NCBI RefSeq assembly: GCF_008364625.2
Contig: NZ_CP126604.1
Span: 62,001-126,000 of the forward strand
Direction of reading: 5' to 3'
From: Enterobacter dykesii
GTDB lineage: Bacteria > Pseudomonadota > Gammaproteobacteria > Enterobacterales > Enterobacteriaceae
Length of the DNA stretch: 64,000 nucleotides
Shown here piece after piece: positions 1-5,796 of the stretch. Position numbers and translations under genes: made by a program. The notes beneath the pieces were generated by a model, which did no database searches, had not been told where the DNA came from, and saw only the letters and a list, made by a program, of their open reading frames with translations. Numbering within the stretch: position 1 is the first letter of the stretch; each line of letters opens with the position of its first letter.

Positions 1-89
1 GTTCATCATTGGAGGGGGGCAGTCCCTGCAGGTGAAAGAGAAAAAATGAAAATTTCATTTTATTGGGCTTCAAAGGAAGAGAATGCGGC

Positions 90-1178
90 TTACCCCAGCC
101 TCTCCACCCTGGTCTCCCCCTCCACCATAGATAACTGATACAGCGAAAACGACCTCTGCTTCTCAATCAACTTCGCCAGCTCCGGCGAGTGGCTGGTGAG
201 CCAGATCTGCGAGTAGCGGCTGGCCTCGGCGATTAAGCTCGCCAGGGCGGGCAGCATCTGCGGGTGCAGGCTATTTTCCGGTTCGTTCAACGCGATAAAC
301 GCCGGTGGGCGCGGGCTGAGCAGCGCCACAGCCAGGCACAGAAAGCGCAGGGTGCCGTCGGAGAACTCTGCGGGTTCCAGCGGTCTGCTCAGCCCCTCGC
401 GCTGCATCATCATGCGAAAACGCCCGCCGGTGTTGTCGCTGTAAAACACGCAGCCGGGAAAGGCCTGGTCAAGAATGCGCATCAGCAGCAGCTCGTCGCC
501 GATCTCCACGATGGTCTGAAACGCGGCCGCCAGGTTGGCACCGTCGCTGGCCAGCACCGGGGAGCGGAAACCGACCTGCGGGGCGCGCATCGCCGAGCCA
601 ATTGATACAGAAAACTCATGATAAAAGCGCCAGTTACGCAGGGACTCGCGCATCTGCGACACTTCCGGGTAAAGATGCGGTTCGCCGAGCTGTCCAAATA
701 CCGATTCGTTCTCGTATAGCGTGCCGCTGTGGGTCACCTTCTCGTGATGCACGTTGTTCAGAAACACCGCCTGGTTCTTACGCTTCATCAGCTGTGACGA
801 GGGCCGACGGTGCTGGCCGCTCAGCCAGATGGACTCCTCTTTGATCACCGGGTCAAGCTGAAACTGCGAGGGATAGGGCAGCTTCTCCACAAACCCGACC
901 TGCAGCTCGTATTCGTAGGTCTCTGTTTCCACCGCGAGGTTCATCCGCCGCAGCTGGTCGCTACGGGTTTTGCCTGCCCAGAACACCTTCAGAATGCCGC
1001 CCTCGTTCGCCAGCGCCTGGGAAAACTGCCCCTGCGCGGCGCTGTGCATCAGATGTATCGCCTTGTAGATATTCGATTTTCCGGTGCCGTTCGGCCCGAA
1101 GACGATATTAAGCTGCTCCAGCTCCAGCGACATCTCGCGGATGGAGCGGTAGTTTTGAATGTGCAGGGTGTTGATCAC
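90..1178 (-). CDS. RecF/SMC-like AAA family ATPase
   Basis: This 362-residue protein has a Walker A P-loop, GPNGTGKS, at residues 28-35, inside the N-terminal pattern typical of RecF/SMC-like ATPases, where a short strand and IQNYRSI precede the loop. A signature-like SDGT and a Walker B-type strand followed by NEPENSLHP lie in the last quarter, and a conserved LTSHSPEL motif follows. This is the AAA_21/AAA_15 layout of stand-alone ATPases. No nuclease (TOPRIM) domain is visible, so it is not a full OLD protein. The start is a GTG with AAGGGG seven bases upstream. A LexA-box-like sequence lies just upstream of the start, so SOS control is likely (inference). The substrate is unknown; related proteins act in DNA repair or phage defence. 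The ATPase call is firm, the role is open. Confidence 0.8.
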   Translation of the reverse strand: MINTLHIQNYRSIREMSLELEQLNIVFGPNGTGKSNIYKAIHLMHSAAQGQFSQALANEGGILKVFWAGKTRSDQLRRMNLAVETETYEYELQVGFVEKLPYPSQFQLDPVIKEESIWLSGQHRRPSSQLMKRKNQAVFLNNVHHEKVTHSGTLYENESVFGQLGEPHLYPEVSQMRESLRNWRFYHEFSVSIGSAMRAPQVGFRSPVLASDGANLAAAFQTIVEIGDELLLMRILDQAFPGCVFYSDNTGGRFRMMMQREGLSRPLEPAEFSDGTLRFLCLAVALLSPRPPAFIALNEPENSLHPQMLPALASLIAEASRYSQIWLTSHSPELAKLIEKQRSFSLYQLSMVEGETRVERLG

Positions 1179-1204
1179 AGGCAGGCCCCTTTCGCAGAAT
1201 AAGC

Positions 1205-1220
1205 CTGTATATAATCACAG
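1205..1220 (-). promoter_or_regulatory. candidate LexA box
   Basis: The sequence CTGTATATAATCACAG matches the LexA consensus CTGT-N8-ACAG exactly at both ends, and its AT-rich centre matches the usual alternating AT spacer at six of eight positions. It ends 27 bases upstream of the GTG start of the RecF-like ATPase. It overlaps a possible -10 (GATTAT, minus strand) that lies 17 bases from TTGCAT. That placement suits repression by LexA. Confidence 0.6.
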
Positions 1221-1237
1221 TCTTTGAGGTTAAATGC

Positions 1238-1268
1238 AAAAAAAGAGACGACAGTGAGGATGTCGTCT
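1238..1268 (-). terminator. Rho-independent terminator of the DUF523/DUF1722 gene
   Basis: On the minus strand an 8-bp stem (AGACGACA paired with TGTCGTCT, 7-base loop) is followed by CTCTTTTTTT. It lies about 57 bases past the stop codon of the gene at 1325-2284 and in the correct orientation to end its transcript before the ATPase gene. Confidence 0.8.
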
Positions 1269-1324
1269 AAACGGGGTACTGCTTTGGGCCTCTATGGGTC
1301 AATGGGGCCTTCGCATTTTTATGA

Positions 1325-2284
1325 TCACTTGACTGCCAGACGCAGACCCAAATCATCAGGATAGGGATCAAAGTAGTTTTGCGTCATCAGATACCGGTCG
1401 GGGTATTCGGCCAGGTAGTGCTTCAGCAGCGTGATCGGGGCGAGAATAGGCAACTGTCCGTTGCGATAGTGCAGGATCACGTCGCGCAGCTCGCCGCGCT
1501 GGCGGGTGTTCAGCTGGTTACGGAAATACCCCTGAATATGCATCAGCACGTTGGTGTGATTCTTCCGCGAGGCGGGTTTTTTCAGGATGGTCATCAGCTT
1601 TTCCCGGTACGCCACGAAGAAGGCGTCCAGGTCTTCCCACTCGTGCAGCGAGGCAACGAACGGGCCGATTTCACGGTAGCCCGCCTGATGGTGCGCCAGC
1701 AGCTGAAGTTTGTAACGGCTGTGGAAGTCCAGCAGCGCGCGGCGCGTGAGTCCGTTTTTACGCAGCGTGTTTAGCTCGTGCAGGGCAAATACCCGCTCGA
1801 TAAAGTTTTCCCGCAGCACCGGGTCGTGCAGCCGACCGTCTTCCTCGACGGGCAGCCACGGGTAGGTTTCAAGAAGGGCGGCGGTGAACAGCCCGACGCC
1901 CTCCTTGCGGCCCCGGTTGCCGTTTTCATCGTACAGCCGCACGCGTTCCAGGCCGCAGCTCGGGGATTTTGCACAGACGATAAATCCCGACAGATCGCCG
2001 ATTTTTGGCAGATAGTCCGCCGTAAAGTCGGCCATTTTATGCGTGAGGTCATCATGAGGCGGCTTGCTGAAACGGAGCTGCGTTTCGCCGCTTTCCGTCA
2101 GCGTCAGGCGTATGGCCGGGCGAGGCGTCGGGAGGCCGATGGCCATTTCCGGGCAGACGGGCCTGAAATTCACCCACTGGGCCAGCTCATCCATGACGAA
2201 GCCCATACGCTTGTGTCCGCCGTCAAAGCGAACGGCGGATCCGGTCAAACATCCGCTAATACCGAGCACAGGTTTCGTTGTCAT
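1325..2284 (-). CDS. DUF523 + DUF1722 two-domain protein (YbgA/TudS-like)
   Basis: The 319-residue product joins an N-terminal DUF523 domain (about residues 5-150) to a C-terminal DUF1722 domain (about 185-310). E. coli YbgA carries only the DUF1722 part, so this is the longer architecture. DUF523 is the family of TudS thiouracil desulfidases, which bind a [4Fe-4S] cluster through conserved cysteines. Candidate ligands here are Cys12 (GISGCLTG), Cys44 (RPVCPE) and Cys104/Cys110 (CAKSPSCGL). The substrate is not known from sequence. In many bacteria such genes sit beside photolyase and MerR regulators of the LitR/CarH type; here a MerR gene and blc lie within 1.5 kb but no phr gene is present. 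A terminator follows at 1238-1268. Confidence 0.8.
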   Translation of the reverse strand: MTTKPVLGISGCLTGSAVRFDGGHKRMGFVMDELAQWVNFRPVCPEMAIGLPTPRPAIRLTLTESGETQLRFSKPPHDDLTHKMADFTADYLPKIGDLSGFIVCAKSPSCGLERVRLYDENGNRGRKEGVGLFTAALLETYPWLPVEEDGRLHDPVLRENFIERVFALHELNTLRKNGLTRRALLDFHSRYKLQLLAHHQAGYREIGPFVASLHEWEDLDAFFVAYREKLMTILKKPASRKNHTNVLMHIQGYFRNQLNTRQRGELRDVILHYRNGQLPILAPITLLKHYLAEYPDRYLMTQNYFDPYPDDLGLRLAVK

Positions 2285-2312
2285 GGTGTAGTCCTCCCGT
2301 TCATATAATTAA

Positions 2313-2341
2313 AACTTACACAACATGACTAATTTGTCCAA
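2313..2341 (-). promoter_or_regulatory. possible promoter/operator of the DUF523 gene
   Basis: On the minus strand two related half-sites, TTGGACAAATT and TTGTGTAAGTT, repeat with an 18-base period. The first overlaps a -35-like TTGGAC and the second a weak -10 (TAAGTT), 17 bases apart, about 30-55 bases upstream of the DUF523/DUF1722 start. They resemble TTGTACA-type half-sites used by MlrA/CarH-type MerR proteins, but each has mismatches. Confidence 0.3.
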
Positions 2342-2386
2342 GTATTCGCGGAACTATTTTTTTTATTCCTTTAGAATCAATGCGTA

Positions 2387-2797
2387 TTAACTGCCCTTGT
2401 AGGTCGAGTAACCGTACTGGCTCAGCAGCAGCGGGATGTGCAGCTTCTCGTTGGTACGGGTCACGGTAAACAGCACCGGGATCTCCGGGAAGAAGGAGTC
2501 CAGCTTTTTGCCGTGGAAGTACTCTGCGGTTTTGAAGGTCACTTTATACACGCCAGGCTGCATGTCCTGATCCTGCGGATAGAGCGATTTGATTCGTCCG
2601 TCATGGTCGGTTTTGCCGCTGGCAATCGGGGTCCATTTGTCCTGCTGCTGCTTCTCCAGCGTAACGGTCACGTCTGATGGCGGCATCCCGGTTTGCTGGT
2701 CGAGAATGTGGACGCTCAGCGTGCCGGCAGGGGCGCTAAAGGCAGCAGGGGCAAAGGCCATCGAGGCCAGGATCAGCAGAGGGGCAGTTTTTTTCAT
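2387..2797 (-). CDS. hiuH: 5-hydroxyisourate hydrolase, periplasmic
   Basis: This 136-residue transthyretin-like protein hydrolyses 5-hydroxyisourate, the product of urate oxidation, to OHCU. A signal peptide ends near residue 22 (AAFSA), as in the E. coli and Salmonella periplasmic enzymes. The mature part starts LSVHILDQQTG, carrying the first active-site histidine, and the C-terminus reads HIPLLLSQYGYSTYKGS. The last four residues, YKGS, are a conservative version of the YRGS tetrapeptide that marks the hydrolase against vertebrate transthyretin. No other urate-pathway gene is in the window, so it probably works on imported or chemically formed substrate. It stands alone between the DUF523 and MerR genes, on the same strand. 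Confidence 0.92.
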   Translation of the reverse strand: MKKTAPLLILASMAFAPAAFSAPAGTLSVHILDQQTGMPPSDVTVTLEKQQQDKWTPIASGKTDHDGRIKSLYPQDQDMQPGVYKVTFKTAEYFHGKKLDSFFPEIPVLFTVTRTNEKLHIPLLLSQYGYSTYKGS

Positions 2798-2896
2798 GGT
2801 GTTTTCCTGTTGAGTTATACGTCACAGGAAAACGTTAGCATCTGCGGCGCGGGAAAATATTCAACTTTTCGTGAAGATTCCCGCAGGAGAAAATTA

Positions 2897-3622
2897 TCAG
2901 AGGATAATCACTTCAAGCGATACCTGCTGCTGCCACTGCTCCACCTGTTTTTTCCGCCCGGCGGTGAGTTTGCCGCTGGTGACCAGAAGCCATTTACGCT
3001 CCGGGAAAATTTCCGGTGCCAGCGCGTCAGGCGGAACCGGCAGGATGTCGATTCGGTGGCCCTGCCCGGTGCGCGTTAAGGCTTCGAGCCAGATCTCGCA
3101 CGGGTCGTTCAGGTGCCAGCCGCTGAGCAGAATGTTATCGCCCGGCGCTTTTTTATCGCCTTCGAGGCAAAACGAGGTGTAGGCGATGATGATGCCGTCG
3201 AGGATCGCGCGCAGGGTCATGGCGGCGGCGACGTTGGCCGAGACCTGGCTGCGCAGCGGACGCAGCACGTTCGCGACCAGCTCCGGCCTTGGGTATTCGC
3301 GTCCGGCGTCGTAAATCATCTGGCGCAGGGACTCGACCTTGCCGTCCTGCAGGCGTTGCAGCATGTTCTGCTGCAGGGTTTGCCAGTTGTTGGTCCGTCC
3401 CGCCGTTGGGCGTTCCAGCAGCGGTTTGACCTGGCCGATCGGGACGCCTTTTTTTACCCAGTCGAGGATTTTGAGGGCCTGCTGAACGTCCTCATCGCTG
3501 TACTGGCGGTGGCCGCCTTCCGTGCGCTGTGGCTTGAGTAAACCATAGCGACGCTGCCACGCCCGCAGGGTGGTGGCGGTGATGCCGCTGAGTCTGGCGA
3601 ATTCGCCGATGGAGTAAGCCAT
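2897..3622 (-). CDS. MerR family transcriptional regulator (MlrA/BluR/CarH type)
   Basis: The 241-residue protein starts with a MerR winged helix-turn-helix (residues 2-70) including RAWQRRYGL at 20-28 and TEGGHRQYSDEDV, the signature shared by E. coli MlrA and BluR. The remaining ~165 residues fit the helical plus B12-binding-like effector domain of this subgroup. I see no DxHxxG cobalamin motif, so cobalamin binding is doubtful, as in MlrA and BluR. The gene is divergent from blc with about 117 bases between the starts, the arrangement expected of a regulator and its target. Which of MlrA or BluR it is closest to cannot be settled here; it may be a third paralogue. The start is supported by GGAGG upstream. 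Confidence 0.85.
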   Translation of the reverse strand: MAYSIGEFARLSGITATTLRAWQRRYGLLKPQRTEGGHRQYSDEDVQQALKILDWVKKGVPIGQVKPLLERPTAGRTNNWQTLQQNMLQRLQDGKVESLRQMIYDAGREYPRPELVANVLRPLRSQVSANVAAAMTLRAILDGIIIAYTSFCLEGDKKAPGDNILLSGWHLNDPCEIWLEALTRTGQGHRIDILPVPPDALAPEIFPERKWLLVTSGKLTAGRKKQVEQWQQQVSLEVIIL

Positions 3623-3699
3623 GTCCGTGTCCAGAGTGGAGGAATACTCTCAATATACTACGAATTTTCCCGAACGGGATGAAGCGCCGAAACGGTGCA

Positions 3700-3709
3700 C
3701 TACACTTAA
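3700..3709 (+). promoter_or_regulatory. sigma-S type -10 element of blc
   Basis: CTACACTTAA matches the extended sigma-38 -10 consensus CTAYRCTTAA at every position. It lies 31-40 bases before the blc start codon. E. coli blc is known to be RpoS-dependent, which fits. Confidence 0.55.
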
Positions 3710-3739
3710 CATCCAACCGTGCAAATGAAAGGAATTCTC

Positions 3740-4264
3740 ATGAAGCTATGGCCTGTTGTGACCGGTGTTGCCATTGCGCTGACGCTGGTCGCCTGTAAAT
3801 CCCCTACGCCACCGAAAGGCGTGCAGCCTATCACCAACTTCGAAGCCAGCCGCTATCTCGGCAAATGGTACGAAGTCGCCCGTCTGGAAAACCGCTTTGA
3901 GCGCGGGCTGGAACAGGTAACCGCTACCTACGGCAAGCGCAGCGACGGCGGTATTAGCGTGCTCAACCGGGGCTACGATCCGGTGAAGAACAAGTGGAAC
4001 GAGAGCGAGGGGAAAGCGTACTTTACCGGCGAACCGACCACGGCCGCGCTGAAGGTCTCCTTCTTCGGCCCGTTCTACGGCGGCTACAACGTGATCAGGC
4101 TGGACGATAAGTACCAGTACGCGCTGGTCAGCGGCCCGAACCGCGACTACCTGTGGATCCTGTCGCGCACGCCAACCATTCCGGATGCGGTGAAGCAGGA
4201 TTACCTGAACACCGCGCGCAGCCTGGGCTTCCGGGTTGACCAGCTGGTGTGGGTGAAGCAATAG
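3740..4264 (+). CDS. blc: outer membrane lipoprotein Blc (bacterial lipocalin)
   Basis: A 174-residue lipocalin with a lipoprotein signal: residues 1-18 are hydrophobic and the lipobox LVAC precedes the mature cysteine. The lipocalin motif is NFEASRYLGKWYEVARL, with the invariant GxW, and FFGPFYGGYNVI and DYLWILSRTP match E. coli Blc closely. Blc binds lysophospholipids and is anchored in the outer membrane, where it is thought to help maintain the envelope in stationary phase or stress. I chose the ATG at 3740 because AAAGGA lies six bases upstream; an upstream in-frame GTG (3719) and ATG (3725) would add a few polar residues before the signal peptide. It is convergent with the fimbrial adhesin, with only three bases between stops and no terminator visible. 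Confidence 0.95.
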   Translation: MKLWPVVTGVAIALTLVACKSPTPPKGVQPITNFEASRYLGKWYEVARLENRFERGLEQVTATYGKRSDGGISVLNRGYDPVKNKWNESEGKAYFTGEPTTAALKVSFFGPFYGGYNVIRLDDKYQYALVSGPNRDYLWILSRTPTIPDAVKQDYLNTARSLGFRVDQLVWVKQ

Positions 4265-4267
4265 CCC

Positions 4268-5281
4268 CTACTGGTAGGAAAACGTAATGCTGGCCAGCGC
4301 GTTAGCCGAGCCGGGGACCAGTTCGCCGGTTCGGATGTACTGCGCCTGGAACGGTAACGTGAGCGTCTGCGCCGCCGTGGTGCTCTGGATAAAGAACTGT
4401 CCGGTCGCACCCGCGGCCGAGCTGTCCGGCCCCATCGTCAGCGGCCCGCTGCCGTTGTAGAAAAACTGCACCCCAACGCCGGACGCCGTTGAGTCTCCGG
4501 TCAGCGTCACCACCGACGAGGTGTTCGACGGCGTGGTCTGATCGGTCATCACGGCGTGAACCGCCACGTTCGCGTCGCAGGTCAGGCCGACGGTAAACGT
4601 TCCCGATGGCGACGTGCTTCCCACCGTGGGCAGAGTGCGAATATCAATGGTGCCCAGCGCCACGCTGGCGTTTTTGCTACCGACCGTACACCCGCTGGCG
4701 GTCACCGTGATGGTGGTCGGGCTGATGATGACCTGCGCCGTTTTCGTTTCGTTGTTATAGGCGGTGAGCACCGCGGCGTTGATGGTCGGGATGTTATAGA
4801 CGCCGGATTTCAGGGCGGCACCGGTTTTAATAAAGGTGACCTTTGCAGACCAGCCCAGATCCTGTGCAAACCCACTGGTGCCCTCTGCCGGGTAGCTTTG
4901 CGTGATACCGGTTTGCAGGGGAATATATTTTGTACTCTTAAAATCCTTCAGCCCGATGATATACCCCACGCCCGGTACGCCGGTCTCAAAAATGGTGTAG
5001 TTTACGCCGTCGACGGTGACCGTCGCACCGCTTGAGATGGCGCTGCTGCTGGGCTGCAGCGTGCCTTTGCTGCAGGTAAAAATAAGCCCGCACCAGAACA
5101 CCTGCTGCACGCTGGCGGTGGCGCTCCAGGTCGATCCGATAATGCTGCCCGGCACCACGGAATCCGCTGGCCCGCTGTAGGTCATCGGCTGAGGGGAGAG
5201 CGTAATGTCCGATTTCCAGTCCAGCGCCTGCACGCTGGCGCAGAAAAGTAATCCGCCGAGAAGAAACGCTAAACGCATCAT
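4268..5281 (-). CDS. fimbrial tip adhesin (FimH-like two-domain subunit)
   Basis: The last gene of the fimbrial operon codes for 337 residues, with a signal peptide ending about residue 19 (ASVQA). The N-terminal half (LDWKSDITLSP onward) contains cysteines in VFWCGLIFTC and is likely the receptor-binding domain. The C-terminal half begins near TASGCTVGSKNASVALGTI and has the pilin-fold pattern, including the paired cysteine in LTCDANVAV and a terminal SITFSYQ strand that would complement the usher-chaperone groove. The length is about twice that of a pilin, as usual for adhesins. Its ATG overlaps the preceding gene's stop by four bases (ATGA), so translation is probably coupled. The receptor cannot be predicted; the N-terminal domain does not obviously resemble FimH or PapG. 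Confidence 0.8.
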   Translation of the reverse strand: MMRLAFLLGGLLFCASVQALDWKSDITLSPQPMTYSGPADSVVPGSIIGSTWSATASVQQVFWCGLIFTCSKGTLQPSSSAISSGATVTVDGVNYTIFETGVPGVGYIIGLKDFKSTKYIPLQTGITQSYPAEGTSGFAQDLGWSAKVTFIKTGAALKSGVYNIPTINAAVLTAYNNETKTAQVIISPTTITVTASGCTVGSKNASVALGTIDIRTLPTVGSTSPSGTFTVGLTCDANVAVHAVMTDQTTPSNTSSVVTLTGDSTASGVGVQFFYNGSGPLTMGPDSSAAGATGQFFIQSTTAAQTLTLPFQAQYIRTGELVPGSANALASITFSYQ

Positions 5282-5796
5282 AGATACTCCGTTGTCCAGG
5301 TGGCGAGGGCTGACACATCACCGGCGCTCACCGGCGTAGCGGTGGCAACCAGCTGCGCGTAGAAGGTCATCTGTACGCTGTCATCCCCCGCGGTTCCGTA
5401 CGCTGCGGTCTTTGTATTCAGGGGAATGAGTACGCTCTCTTTATCGAGGATCTGCACCGCCACGCCGGTAGCGCCACCGTCAGCAATTTTCAGCAGCTGC
5501 GGGTTGGCATCATCCGGCGTACCGCTGAAGCGAATTTTTACGCCAGCAAAGGTTGGCCCGCACGCTTCAAGCCTGAGCGTGAAGGGCGTTTTGATATTGC
5601 TCACGGCCCCGGCACGGCTGAACTGTTTAATACCAATGGTGCCCAGCGGCACGTTTTGCTCCCCGGAGTCCTGCGCTACCACGCAGGTGTTGCCGATCAA
5701 ATTGCCGGTGACGGAGACCAGCACGTCGTAGCCGCGAACGGGGAGCGTGAAAACCAGCAGCAGCGCAATGCAGCCGATCCTAAGCGTTACTGACAT
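5278..5796 (-). CDS. minor fimbrial subunit
   Basis: A 172-residue pilin-like protein with a signal peptide (about 1-22, ending PVRG). The two conserved pilin cysteines are in GNTCVVAQD and LEACGPTF, and the sequence ends with the beta strand ATWTTEYL. The product FAGVKIRFSGTPD matches the typical pilin core. Its start lies ten bases inside the usher gene and its stop overlaps the adhesin start, so it is translationally coupled to both. It probably forms the adaptor between the shaft and the tip adhesin. Confidence 0.85.
   Translation of the reverse strand: MSVTLRIGCIALLLVFTLPVRGYDVLVSVTGNLIGNTCVVAQDSGEQNVPLGTIGIKQFSRAGAVSNIKTPFTLRLEACGPTFAGVKIRFSGTPDDANPQLLKIADGGATGVAVQILDKESVLIPLNTKTAAYGTAGDDSVQMTFYAQLVATATPVSAGDVSALATWTTEYL

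Noticed and set aside
2-49. Frame ending FIIGGGQSLQVKEKK at the left edge
   Set aside because: It could be the end of a plus-strand gene, but 15 codons are too few to support a gene or name.
43-61. AT-rich inverted repeat AAAATGAAA-A-TTTCATTTT
   Set aside because: A one-base loop and no GC content make it unlike a terminator; probably chance in an AT-rich stretch.
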